From contig NC_092344.1 in the NCBI RefSeq assembly GCF_963676685.1, positions 48,320,830 to 48,384,829 on the forward strand: DNA of 64,000 bases, read 5' to 3'. Source of the DNA: Mytilus edulis. Taxonomy: Eukaryota > Mollusca > Bivalvia > Mytilida > Mytilidae. The notes beneath the pieces were generated by a model. The model saw nothing but the letters and a program-made list of their open reading frames with translations. It did not search any database and was not told the origin of the DNA. The translations under genes and the position numbers were made by a program. Within the stretch, counting starts at the first letter, position 1; every line of letters starts with the position of its first letter. This document shows, piece by piece, positions 11,478 to 22,340 of the stretch.

Positions 11478-12345
11478 AGCTGTAAGGATCTCGCTACAAT
11501 GTTGTCTCGATAGGTGACAGATGTTGCTGAATACCGATGAGTCACAAGCCATAACGATATTTAAAACCATACTTAGCTGTGAGGGTCTCGCTATAATGTT
11601 GTCTCGATATGTGACAAATGTTACTAAGTACCGATGAGTCTTAAGCCATAACGATATCTAAAACCCTAACTAGCTGTGAGGGTCTCGCTATAATGTTGTC
11701 TCGATATGTGATAAATGTTACTGACCGATGAGTCTTAAGCAATAACGATATCTTAAACCATAATTAGCTGTGAGGGTCTCACTATAATGTTGTCTCGATA
11801 TGCGACAAATGTGACTGAGTACCGATTAGTCTTAAGACATAACAATATCTAAAACCCTAATTAGATGTGAGGGTCTCGCTATAGTGTTGTCTCGATATGT
11901 GACAAATGTAACTGAGTACTGATGAGTCTTAAGCCATAACGATATCTAAAACTATACTTTGCTGTGAGGATCTCGCTATAATGTTGCCTCGATATGTGAC
12001 AAATGTTACTGAGTACCGACGAGTCTTAACCCATAACGATATCTAAAACCCTAATTCGCTGTGAGGGTCTCACTATAGTTTTGTCTCGATAGGTGACAGA
12101 TGTTACTGAATACCGATGAGTCTTATGCCATAACGTTATTTAAAACCATACTTAGCTGTGAGGGTCTCGCTATAATGTTGTCTCGATATATGACAAATGT
12201 TACTGAGTACCGATGAATCTTAAGCCATAACGATATCTAAAACCCTGATTAGCTGTAAGGGTCTTACTATAGTTTTGTCTCGATATGTGACAGATAATTC
12301 TGAGTACCGATGAGTCTGTAGCCATCAAGATGCATGTTAGGGTTT
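11478..12345 (+). repeat. Tandem array, nine units of about 97 bp
   Basis: Units begin with agctgtgagggtctcgctat at about 11478, 11575, 11672, 11766, 11864, 11961, 12058, 12154 and 12250. They carry the shared blocks gttgtctcgatatgtgacaa, gagtaccgatgagtctt and ccataacgatatctaaaacc. Units differ at scattered positions and one has a short deletion near 11723. Duplication copy 2 has a single equivalent unit at about 19319-19400, so the array expanded in copy 1. Confidence 0.9.
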
Positions 12346-12412
12346 GGTACTTTTTTACAGCTAAAGCTATGGTGATTAAAAGTTCGGAATGTTTGATTTA
12401 CCCTTTGTCAAT

Positions 12413-13050
12413 ATAAATCTTCTTCTTCTTTTTCTTCTTATGAAACGAGTATTTACAGTTAAAATCCAAAAATTACAATTAAGAATATAGTGGACGTAGG
12501 CCAGTGCCTGTTTGAACCCATCGAAGGTTGTCAAACTAGGTATAGTGGCTGTGGCAGGTAGTTCTAAATTCTGGTGCACTCGGATTGAAGGAATGTTGAT
12601 ATACAAGAGTTCGTCAGTGTGGTTTCAGGTATCTGATTTTATGTTCTCGAGTGGAAACACCTGTTAGTATGAGATATGGTTCTGATGGGATATCTACGAG
12701 GTGGTTGACTACTAGTATCTGGTATAGTAATATTGCTTTAACTTTGGCTTTTCTTGATTGTAGGGTTTCCCATCCAAGGTTGTTGATCATGAGACTAACA
12801 CTGCTTGTTTGTTGGTAGTCATTGGAAACAAATGTGACCCCTCTGCATTGAACCATTTCAAGTTGGTTTTGTATGTGGCTTACTTTACAGTTGGTCTGAC
12901 GAAAGTGTTAAATGCTCGTTCTTTGGCTTTTGAAGGACAATTTCCGCTGATTATTCTTTGGAAAAACAGAGTGTCGTTTGGCTTCTTAGTGACAGCATCT
13001 GTGTGGGTGTTCCAATATAAGTCTTTTTATATGTTAAAGCCTAAATATTT
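12413..13050 (-). mobile_element. Degenerate LINE 3' fragment (RT C-terminal region)
   Basis: Read on the minus strand, broken frames give the usual end of jockey/CR1-type LINE ORF2: a KYLG motif, then CPSKAKERAF and VRPTV around 12920-13045, then NNLGWETLQSRKAK and LVDIP at about 12680-12790, and a final PSLTTFDGFKQAL at about 12500-12545. Stops and frameshifts interrupt it. The 3' end has a GAA-rich tail at about 12413-12440. It abuts sequence shared with duplication copy 2, so it inserted after the duplication. The assignment is by motif recognition only. Confidence 0.7.
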
Positions 13051-14416
13051 TGCAGAGTCAAACAACAAGAACAACAATACTTTGTTTTAAGAGGGTTACA
13101 CAGTTAGCTATATACCTATTCTTTCATGAGGCCCCCATCATGAAAAAAAATCAAACAAAATGCAAACATATAAATTGCATACATAACATGTTTAAAAAGT
13201 CAAGTATGAAGATAGTGTTTATTACAACTTTATTATGAAAAAATATAAGAGATAACATACACAATCATTTTTCAATATTCTTTCAACATATTTAATGAAT
13301 GGCTATTAACGGCGAAGCGGATTATGTAAAATGTGAAGAGTCAAAAATTAATTTTCTGGATCAATGAATTAAAAAAAAAATATTGCCATTCATTGTAAAT
13401 AAATTTCTATCAAAAATAAGCCTTAAAGAACTTTTTATACTATTTATATTAACAATAAAAACGTACACACATGTTGGCGTATAAATACACAACATCAGAG
13501 TGGGCGTGTCGCCATAAAAATTGATAACATTTGAAATAAAAGTAATACTTTTAACCAATCAGAAGACAGTAAATACACCAAATTTATTTATAAAAAAATA
13601 TTGAAAACGTATTGGGTATGTTATCACGTTTATTTCTCTTACATTTTATCAAGTTGTATTGAACACTATCATAATCCATTTAAAGGTTTCAATAAGCCAT
13701 TAGGGTTCGTAAGGAGCGAAAGGGTCTGTTTCTAGTATTAATATACAGTTCTCTTTTGAATTTTTAAGATCCTAATTAACCTTTACTGCTACAAATACTC
13801 CACACTGTACAACAATAATCAGTTAGTGGCAAGATATAACAATGAAGAAGGGCATGACCATGGATGAGGTAGCAGGGGTGGATCTAGGCATTTTAAAAAG
13901 GGGGGTTCCTAACCCAGGACAAAGGGGGTTCAACTACATGTCCCCATTCAAATGCATTGATCGTCCAAAAAAGGTGGTGTTACGCCTGGGTAGTCATAAT
14001 AAATTGGGTTCCGTTTCTTAGTGACAGAGGTTGTGAACATATCGCAAGAAAGAACTTAAGGTTTCAAGCTAAGAACTAAATTTATAATTTAGTCATCATT
14101 TGAGATAGAACTGCTTAAGCATACCGCTTGAATTTGAATAAAAATTTAAGTTTTATAATAATTTGTTCTCATGGACATTTAATTATTAAGAAAAAGAATG
14201 ATAGTGAAGCTTATAGAAGATAACTGGCTTATGGCATATAATGAATATTGAAAAATTAAGAATACACGAGAAAAGAAAGAATAAAATTACAATGTAAAAC
14301 TAACGAATAGTCATATGACATCATGTCTGTGCGCCAACACTGAATATTCATGTGTGTAAATGAAAATGTTGATAAAAGCGGTACAATACAATTAGAAATT
14401 GAAAAAAATTCAAGTT
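13051..14416. repeat. Repeat-derived spacer, with a block shared with 34985-35195
   Basis: The segment 13305-13530 (gcgaagcggat, aaaatgtgaagagtcaaaaatta, catgttggcgtat, gtgggcgtgtcgcca) is clearly related to 34985-35195, so it is a dispersed repeat of unknown class. The remainder (13560-14060) shows no gene. From about 14080 the sequence is again collinear with duplication copy 2 and forms the 3' flank of channel gene A1. Confidence 0.55.
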
Positions 14417-14422
14417 TTTATT
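14417..14422 (-). terminator. Polyadenylation signal of channel gene A1
   Basis: AATAAA on the minus strand, about 140 bases after the A1 stop codon. The same signal and context (gaaataaa) are conserved at 19966-19971 behind paralogue A2. Confidence 0.5.
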
Positions 14423-14561
14423 TCTGCTGAATCCATCTTTTCGTATATCTTGCAGTAAAGCCATAATTATAACAAAAAAAAATTAATAAAACCGTACACG
14501 ACTAAAATAAATATCAGTCCTAATTCTGGAGTACTTGTATGGTTTGTAAATGTAATGTTAT

Positions 14562-15764
14562 TCATTTTCCTGAAAGCGTATATTCAGCTTTGTAAACAGT
14601 GTAAAATGAAAGTGCAGTAATTGAAAGTATGCATATTGACAGCAAACACCAAAACGAACAGAAATCAATAGTGGACACATACTCTTTCCATGTAATGTAA
14701 ATATGAGTTTCCTTTTCATCTTTCTGAATCTCCGATGATGTGTTCACACTCGTTCCTCTCTTATAGGTTACAATGCGTTTTAGGAGACATGACGAAATAA
14801 ATGTCTGTCCATTTCGAGCACAAAATCGGGATAAAATGGCTGAAAGCAACACAACCAGTGTACTTTGGAATAGCTGCATCACTATAAATATATCCATAAA
14901 AGATATTGATTCCGAACTCTCTGGCAGAGACTGTCCAATAATAGTAAGAAACACACCGAAGGACAACCAAACGGTTACCGTGTAACCCATGCGTTCTCCA
15001 CTATCAGCAGGTATGGCAAATGTAAACAGATTCAAAATTGATAAAAGGACTAACGGCAGAACCATATTCAGCATAACATACAACGGTTTCCTCTGTAATG
15101 TGATAGAAAATATCACTAGAGATTCTTCGTGGTACTGTGCTGTACATGCTGAGGTTGAAATAACCGTCCAAATTGTATTTTCTTTTATTGAGCGCTCCAA
15201 TGCTATTCCTGACACATTTTTTATTAGAAGGGAAACATCTTTCAAACGCATACTCCAAGCTCCGAAAACAAATTCGCAAGTTTGCCTGTCAAATGGAAAG
15301 AACGTCATTGACACTGGACAGTATGAATTAAATACTTGAAACGGTGTCCAATTGACCCTACCATCATGTTTGATTGTCGCCAATATCAAATCGGAACCGA
15401 GCTCTTTCATCCCTGTATAACTATCTTGTAAGGTTATATCCGGTTTCCATATCTCTGACTGAGGAAGGTATATATAGTCCAAGTCTCCATATTGTTGTCG
15501 GTTCCATGTTAGGAACTCATCATGCCAGCTTATATTAAGATATCCAATAGTCGTTAATCTTTGTTGAACTTCATCGAGTGTTATTAGTGAGTTTAATGTC
15601 AATTCAACATTTACGTAGATGGTACTCTCGTAATCTTGTACAGGTTTGGAATCTTTATCATATTCCTTTGTAAAGAATAGCTCCTTTTTCAAAGCTTTGA
15701 AATCACTTGAGTTTTGGCATAAAGAAAAACTGACAGTAGAAAACCAAATGATAAAAACAATCAT
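14562..15764 (-). CDS. Cys-loop ligand-gated channel subunit, nAChR-like (A1)
   Basis: A 400-residue subunit of a pentameric plasma-membrane cation channel. The open frame extends upstream to 15908, but the ATG at 15764 is preferred because it directly opens a hydrophobic signal peptide ending near SLCQ; the paralogue's equivalent Met also starts a signal peptide. The Cys-loop (C149-x13-C163, with FPFD) is intact. Transmembrane segments lie at about 228-250, 258-280, 286-312 and 366-389. M2 starts with DSGER (glutamate at -1', as in cation channels), with Leu at 9' and Gln at 20'. The loop between M3 and M4 is short, about 50 residues. Loop-B Trp is kept (GAWS), but the C-loop has no adjacent cysteines and the loop-A Tyr is replaced by Gln, so it resembles a non-alpha subunit. 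There are no introns, as is common for bivalve nAChR expansions. The ligand is unproven. Paralogue A2 is about 90% identical. Confidence 0.88.
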   Translation of the reverse strand: MIVFIIWFSTVSFSLCQNSSDFKALKKELFFTKEYDKDSKPVQDYESTIYVNVELTLNSLITLDEVQQRLTTIGYLNISWHDEFLTWNRQQYGDLDYIYLPQSEIWKPDITLQDSYTGMKELGSDLILATIKHDGRVNWTPFQVFNSYCPVSMTFFPFDRQTCEFVFGAWSMRLKDVSLLIKNVSGIALERSIKENTIWTVISTSACTAQYHEESLVIFSITLQRKPLYVMLNMVLPLVLLSILNLFTFAIPADSGERMGYTVTVWLSFGVFLTIIGQSLPESSESISFMDIFIVMQLFQSTLVVLLSAILSRFCARNGQTFISSCLLKRIVTYKRGTSVNTSSEIQKDEKETHIYITWKEYVSTIDFCSFWCLLSICILSITALSFYTVYKAEYTLSGK

Positions 15765-16085
15765 CTTTAATCGTTCCGCAATAAATTGATTATGGATAAT
15801 CTTGTAGGCAACGGAATGAACCTGGAATGCAACTCTTTGGTATTTCACACTTTGAAATTGTAATTCAAAAGGATCAATATAATACTTTTCTGACTTTGTA
15901 AAAATCAATTCAAACTTTTAAAAAAATTATAATTTACAGTTTTGATCACTTTTTCATTTTGAAACATAAAAGAATAGATGCGGTTTAGCATTAGCACTTA
16001 CACGGTTACGATTTCATTAACATGTGTCATTACAAATTCATATCCGACATAACTAAAACATCTCCGGTGAATTAAATTTCAGAAT

Positions 16086-17059
16086 TTTGAGTCCCTTTTT
16101 ATAATTATACAATTTATTGTCAGGAATAATTCATCATGCTTCTTTGTTCTGTGAAGCGTGAATTGATTTCATAAATTTAATCTCGCACGCATAACAAATA
16201 AATGAATAAATGCAACATTTATAGAGTGCATTATACAATAACAACAATAACTCTAAGCGCTTCACATTTAGAAAATAAATAAAATACATAAAAACACGAA
16301 ATTATATAGAATACCAAGCACCAACTTTACGAATCAAACAAGCAGATAAAAAAAATGCATGTCCTATAAGATATACAAAACAGTCTAAAATTAATGAAAA
16401 CAGTTAAAAGTACATAATAAAAAGAATAAATAATAAATCTAAAAGAAATCCTTTAAAGTAATTTTTGTTAAAACAAGAGTTCAAATTCTGTAAACGCATA
16501 CTTAAACATTTGAGAGAATTTACTCACATGTTAAATTCCAGTAATTTGAAACAAATTTTTAAAACACGACCCAAGAAAACGAAAACATAATGATTAACCG
16601 TACTACTTTGAAGTCAGAAACGTGTTGTGTATCTAGAACATTATGCGTTGATTTAAACCGCCAGACCTTCTAAAAATCAGGCAAACAATCCAAACATGGT
16701 AGATAATCAGATGTATGCAGTTTATCTTGAAATCTCAACAATAAACGCTGTCAATAATATCTGAATTAACAGTTTCTTTAACTGTTTAAAAGGTATATTG
16801 GAATTAATATATAATATCATAATTAATTTACTCAATTAATACTTGTGCATTACATTTGATTGTTATATTCACAACTGCCCGATTGGCTCTGAAAGGCATG
16901 TTTAACAAGCACGAATTAATGCTTGTTGACAAGACGTTGTTGTCAGATTTATCAAAAATATTTCATAAAATTTTCGAGAAAAAAAATGTTACTTTATTTT
17001 AAACTTGTAAATGGACTGGCAGTGTTCATATTTAGACATAAATAGTCAACCCACACACT
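16086..17059. other. Intergenic between duplication copies, nothing recognised
   Basis: Very AT-rich sequence with no family-bearing ORF. It separates the end of duplication copy 1 from the H repeats before copy 2. Confidence 0.4.
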
Positions 17060-17500
17060 ATTTAGGCGTTTCTACCTCAGGAATAGATTACCTTAGCTGT
17101 ATTTGTCAAAACTTGTAGGAAATTTGGTCTCAATGCTCTTCAATTCCGTACTTTATTTGGTCTTCTCAACATTTTTGACTCGAGCGTCACTGCTAAGTCT
17201 TTTGTAGACGAAACGCACGTCTAGCGTTAACATAAAATTTCCATCATGGTATCTATGATAAGTTTATTTGAAAGATCATAAAATGGCTTCATTATTTCTG
17301 TTAGTGTTTGCTATTTGTTTACAAAAAATAGACTTTCGAATAAAAACTAAACAATATGAAAAGATAAATTACATAGCATTTAACTTTTAAAAAGGGAAAT
17401 AAGAATATCGCATCAGTTTATTTTGATATGAGCGTCACTGATGAGTCTTATGTAGACGAAACGCGCGTCTGGCGTACTAAATTATAATCCTGGTACCTTT
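17060..17500 (+). repeat. Two H-family repeat copies (hammerhead-like core)
   Basis: Copy one ends near 17275 with a mutated core at 17190. Copy two has an intact core at 17438-17476: CTGATGA, then a GTC/GAC stem, GAAA, then a CGC/GCG stem and TA. Both are followed by the family's 3' block (taatcctggtacc or catggtatctatga). Copies of the same family lie at 18240-18935, 35875-36280, 39310-39795 (minus), 40834-41146, and as a fragment at 21885-21975. Confidence 0.75.
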
Positions 17501-18239
17501 GAGAACTATTTCAAATATTTGGTTTCATAATTTCTATATATAACTCGGTGTTCATTTATAAATACTGGTTTTGACTAGCTTGACATTTTTGGTTAAAACC
17601 CACACGTTGATTGAGTTTTCTCGCGTTACCTCATCTATATATCCTTCTGGAACATTGCGCCGTGCAATAACTAACTGAAAATTCAGAAATATTTCCCTCT
17701 ATTTATTATTACGATTGTTGGACAATGGTAAAACACGAGATTAATTACTGCGCTTAGGGGAAATGGTGCATACAAATAATTTTGATCAATATTTAAAAGT
17801 TGTCACTTTTTCAAAACAGACACGTTGCAGTTTTCGCTATGATAAATACATTGCAAATATTTCTGAACCTACAGTTATATATTTTATCATATCGGATGTC
17901 CATAACACGAGTTAAATTTCTATCCTTCTCTACGCATCTACTTGCACAGTGTTTTGTTGCCTGAAGAAAACGAACTTAAAACGTGATTCAAGGACATAAT
18001 TTGTGGCTAACCACATCGTGACACACTTATATAACATTGCAGTTAATATATGTTCTCATATCAAATAGCACGCATTTGAACTGTTTCCGCGGGATTATCC
18101 CATCTAATATTACTTATCTCGATTTTACAAGTGTAGCTATGTTGTCAGTTTATATTGGACATGTCGCGTTTATTATACTGTATATTTTGTTATGCTTTTC
18201 CTCATTGCTATATTGGTTTATATAGGAATCATATCATCA

Positions 18240-18935
18240 TATCAGCTTGCTGGTTGAGATTTATTTCCCCGAGGGTATCGCCAGCCCAGTAGTGCTGACT
18301 TGTGTATTCATATAATAAATAAACTGTTAACAAATCTTTGAATTTGTGAAGTACTAAGGCTTTTCTACCTCAGGAATAGATTACCTTAGCTGTGTTTGGC
18401 AACACTTTAAGGAATTTTTGGTCTTCAATGCTCTTCAATGTACTTTATTTGGCCTTTTAAACTTCTTTTAATTCGAGCGTCACTGATGAGTCTTTTGTAG
18501 ACGAAACGCGCGTCTGGTGTATATATAAAAATTTTATCCTGGTATCTATGATGAGTTTATTTGCAACCACTGGGTCGATGCCATTACTGGTGGAGATTTA
18601 TTTCCCGAGGGTATCACCAGCCTAGAACCATCACCTCTAGATCTGTGTTGACTTGAGTTATCATTGATATGTTCATAATAATAAATTAACTGTTTACAAA
18701 ACTTTGAAGTTTTGAAAAAACTAAGGCTTTTTTTACCTCAGGAATAGATTACCTTAGCTGTATTTGGAAAAACTTTTAGGAATTTTTGGTCTTCAATGCT
18801 CTTCAACTTTGTACTTTATTTGGCCTTTTTTTTTAACATTTTCTGATTCGAGCGTCACTGATGAGTCTTTTGTAAACGAAACTCGCGTCTGGCATACATA
18901 TAAATTTTAATCCTGGTATCTATGATAAGTTTATT
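18240..18935 (+). repeat. Head-to-tail dimer of the H-family repeat
   Basis: Two adjacent units (about 18240-18555 and 18556-18935) share, in order, a gagggtatc.ccagcc block, a tgttgac or tgctgac block, ctcaggaatagattacctta, a tcttcaatgctcttcaa block, the CTGATGA...GAAA core (18483 and 18858) and the terminal tcctggtatctatgat. Unit two has changes in the predicted stems. The paralogous position in duplication copy 1 (about 8403-8445) lacks the dimer. Confidence 0.8.
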
Positions 18936-19965
18936 CTAAAAGGTATCTCTGTATGAACAGTACCGACCATTTGACATTCTGGGGGAGGACAGGAGGATTT
19001 AAGTAAAGAATATCCGAGTACAAAATGAACAGGATTAAGCCGAGCTACGCATATCCCGTCTATTAAAACTGCAAAAAAAAATCTTTACACCCCCCTTGAA
19101 AAGGCAAAACAAAGAAAATTTCCAAAATCAAATTAATGGTAGACCTGTTACGTTATCGCATAACACCGGTATGAGAAGGACATGAAGATTTATATTTTTA
19201 GAAAAAATTAGGAAAGCATATTTAAAGCCATATTTAATGTCTTTCCCTTGCAACGTTATCGCGACACAACACGTTTTTGTTGTTGAACATACAGATGTCT
19301 CACACAACACTTACATGTAGCTTTGAGGGTCTCGCTATAACGTTGTCTCGATAGATAACAGATGTTACTAAGTACCGATGAGTCTTTAGCCATCACGAAA
19401 CATATTTGAGTTTTGTACTTCTCAACAATTAAAACTATGGTAATCAAAAGTTCAGATTTTTTCCCTGGGATAGTCGATATACCTTTATCTAACCATTTAA
19501 GTGTCAATATAGATAAACGTCCATGATATAACTGTTTTAAAACCAGTCGACGTCAACATTTCCTTTCTGACTAATGTGTGAACATACTACATATGTATCT
19601 AATAAAACGTACTAAAGGTTACAGGCAAGTAATTTCTAAATTAAGTCATCATTTGAAGAGGAACTGCATACATTGTAAGCATAACGCTTACATTTGATAG
19701 AAAATTTAATTCTTCTCATAAGTTGTTCTTTTATTATTAAGAAAAAGAATATTAGTGATTGTAATAGAAGATAACTAGTTTATGACATATAATGAATATT
19801 GAAAAAAAAGAATACAAGAGAAACAAAAGAATAGAATTACAATGTAAAACTAACGATCAGTCATATGTACATCATGTTTGTGCGCCAACACTGAATATTC
19901 ATTACTGTAATAAAAATGTTGATTAAAGCGGTACAATACAAATAAAAATTTTAAAAAATCCAGGC

Positions 19966-19971
19966 TTTATT
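19966..19971 (-). terminator. Polyadenylation signal of channel gene A2
   Basis: AATAAA on the minus strand, about 135 bases past the A2 stop, conserved with the signal behind A1. Confidence 0.5.
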
Positions 19972-20106
19972 TCTACTGAATCCATCTTTTCGTATATCTT
20001 GCAGTAAAGCCACAAAAATAACAAAAAACAATAAAACCGTACAAGACTAAATTAAATGTCAGTCCCCCTTCTGGAGTACTTGCATGGTTTGTAAAAGGAA
20101 TGTTGT

Positions 20107-21309
20107 TCATTTCCCTGAAAGCGTATATTCAGCTTTGTAAACAGTGTAGAATGAAAGTGCGGTTATCAATAGGATGCATATTGACAGCAAACACCAAAAC
20201 AAGCAGAAATCAATAGTAGACACATACTCTTTCCATGTAATGTATATTTGAGTTTCCTTTTCATCTTTCTTAATCTCCGATGATGTGTTCACACTCTTTC
20301 CTCTCTTATAGGTTACAATGCGTTTTAGGAGACATGACGAAATAAATGTCTGTCCATTTCGAGCGATTAATCTGGATAAAACGGCCGACAGTAACACAAC
20401 CAGTGTGCTTTGGAATAGCTGCATCACTATAAATATATCCATAAAAGATATAGATTCCGAACTCTCTGGAAGAGACTGTCCAACAAGAGTAAGGAACACA
20501 CCGAAGGACAACCAAACGGTTACCGTGTAACCCATCCGTTCACCACTATCAGCAGGTATGGCAAATGTAAACAGATTCAAAAGTGTTAAAAGGACTAACG
20601 GGAGGACTAAATGCATCATAACATACAACGGTTTCCTCTGTAATGTGATAGAAAATATCACTCGAGATTCTTCATGGTACTGTGTTGCCTTTACTGAGGT
20701 TGAAACAATTGTCCAAATTGTATTTTCTTTTATTGAGCGCTCCAATGCTATTCCTGACACATTTGTTATGAGAAGGGAAATGTCGTTCATTTGCATACTC
20801 CAAGCTCCGAAAACAAATTCGCAAGTTTGCCTGTCAAATGGAAAGAACGTCATTGAGACTGGACAGTATGAATTAAATACTTGAAACGGTGTCCAACTGA
20901 CACTACCATCATGTTTTATTGTCGCCAATATCAAATCGGAACCGAGCTCTTCCATCTCTGTATAACTATCTTGTAAAGTTATATCAGGTTTCCAGATGCT
21001 TGACTGAGGAAGGTATATATAGTCCAAGTCTCCATATTGTTTTCGGTCCCATGTTAGGAACTCGTCATGCCAGCTTATATGAAGATATCCAATAGTTGTT
21101 AATCTTTGTTGAACTTCATCGAGTGTTATTAGTGAGTTTAAGGTCAATTCAACATTTACGTAGATGGTACTCTTATAATCTTTTACAGGTTTTGAATCTT
21201 TATCATATTCCTTTGTAAAGAATAGCTCCTTTTTCAAAGCTTTGAAATCACTTGAGTTTTGACATAAAGAAAAACTGACAGTAAAAAAACAAATGATAAA
21301 AACAAGCAT
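20107..21309 (-). CDS. Cys-loop ligand-gated channel subunit, nAChR-like (A2)
   Basis: A 400-residue paralogue of A1, with roughly 40 differences by eye. The ATG at 21309 gives a signal peptide (MLVFIICFFTVSFSLC); the frame is open further upstream to 21393, but that extension is not signal-like. It has an intact Cys-loop at about 149-163, four transmembrane segments in the same positions as A1, an M2 entrance DSGER with Leu 9', and a short M3-M4 loop. Differences cluster at the C-loop tip (A1 ISTSACTAQ, A2 VSTSVKATQ) and just before M1, which are ligand- and gating-facing regions. As in A1, the vicinal cysteine pair is absent. It is single-exon. Both A genes are open throughout, with no sign of decay. 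It may assemble as a heteromer with other subunits; ligand and partners are unknown. Confidence 0.88.
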   Translation of the reverse strand: MLVFIICFFTVSFSLCQNSSDFKALKKELFFTKEYDKDSKPVKDYKSTIYVNVELTLNSLITLDEVQQRLTTIGYLHISWHDEFLTWDRKQYGDLDYIYLPQSSIWKPDITLQDSYTEMEELGSDLILATIKHDGSVSWTPFQVFNSYCPVSMTFFPFDRQTCEFVFGAWSMQMNDISLLITNVSGIALERSIKENTIWTIVSTSVKATQYHEESRVIFSITLQRKPLYVMMHLVLPLVLLTLLNLFTFAIPADSGERMGYTVTVWLSFGVFLTLVGQSLPESSESISFMDIFIVMQLFQSTLVVLLSAVLSRLIARNGQTFISSCLLKRIVTYKRGKSVNTSSEIKKDEKETQIYITWKEYVSTIDFCLFWCLLSICILLITALSFYTVYKAEYTLSGK

Positions 21310-21615
21310 CTTTAATCCTTCCACAATAAAGTAATTATGAATAATCTTACAGGCAACGGAATAAACCTGGAATTCAACTCTTTGATATTTCACAATTTGA
21401 AATTATGATTTAACATAATCAATAGAACACATTTCTGACATTGTGAAAATCAATAGAAAATTATTTTTTTTCAAATAGTTTTTAACACTTTTTAATTTTG
21501 AAAAACGAAAAAAATAGACCCAGCGTAGCATTCGCACTTACACTAATACGATATCATTAAAATATTTCAATACAACATCAGGCAGAAATAAGCCATCCCT
21601 CGTGTATTAAATTTA

Positions 21616-22189
21616 TTATTTAAATTAAAGTGTTATCTTTTGAAAATGCAGTTAAAATTTATGAATGTTAATTATTTTGAAGAAATACAGCGATACTCTA
21701 TTTCAATTTGGATTTTTACTTTTCTACAGAAAAAATACTCTGTAAAATCGTTAAATTGATTTCAAAGAAGGAAAATTTAAACTGTCAAAAATTGTTGTTT
21801 GCCATTTCCTTGTACTCTGACGGTCTTCACGGAAAACTGGTTTGTCAGACCTACAAAAATTCTTACATATGAGAGGGGGTGAATAAACTCATCATAGATA
21901 CCAGGATTGAAATTTTATATTCACGCCAGAAGCGCTTTTGATTATTTGATCTCTGAAGCGTGAAATATTTTACCGGATCCAAAAAAGCAGTACATGAAAA
22001 ATTGATCATGCTATTTTGTTGTCAGAAGCGTTAAATATTTATTGTGCATCTGTTGATTATTTATTTAGGATTATTTATCAATTATGGACTTTGTACGACG
22101 TCAATTTGTTGTATATGGACCTGTTCAGATTATATCAACCGATTGCCAATGTGATCTAACAGGTCCATTATAAAGCGTATTGACTAAGT
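21616..22189. other. Intergenic with an H-family 3' fragment
   Basis: At 21885-21975 an inverted fragment matches the H-family 3' end (catcatagataccaggatt, then cgccagaagcgc). No gene is seen in the rest. Confidence 0.45.
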
Positions 22190-22340
22190 GAAAGTCCTAC
22201 ATTTGAAAATGCCTGTACCAAGTCAGGAATATGACAGTTCTTGTCCATTTGTTTTTGATGCATTTTATTATTTGATTTTGCCATGTGATTATGGACTTTC
22301 CGAATTGATTTTCCTCTAAGTTTAGCATTTTTGTGATTTT
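22190..22340 (+). repeat. R1 repeat copy (orientation opposite to 2595-2850)
   Basis: Blocks aaaatgcctgtaccaagtca, ggaatatgacagtt and tggactttccgaattgattt correspond to the inverse of the R1 copies at 2595-2850 and 44985-45190. Confidence 0.6.

Larger units (their letters stand above)
7285..16085. repeat. Segmental duplication, copy 1 (carries channel gene A1)
   Basis: Collinear similarity to 17510-21615 is visible in ordered blocks: the left boundary (atttctata, cacacgttgattga, gcgttacctcatctatat), the middle (ccgaccatttgacattctg-like, gaggacaggaggatt), the flank tcgcgacacaacacg, the 97-bp repeat unit, the channel gene, and its upstream region to about 16085. Copy 1 is much longer because it holds the two foldback elements, the expanded array, an R2 repeat and a LINE fragment. 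The boundaries are approximate. Confidence 0.75.
17510..21615. repeat. Segmental duplication, copy 2 (carries channel gene A2)
   Basis: Partner of 7285-16085, in the same orientation. It lacks the foldback pair, the expanded 97-bp array, the R2 insertion and the LINE fragment, and so approximates the ancestral layout. It carries its own insertion, the H-family dimer at 18240-18935. Confidence 0.75.

Noticed and set aside
11478-12345. Hammerhead-like motif in the 97-bp array (accgatgagtc)
   Set aside because: The following sequence lacks GAAA and the flanking stems, so the resemblance to the H-family core is superficial.
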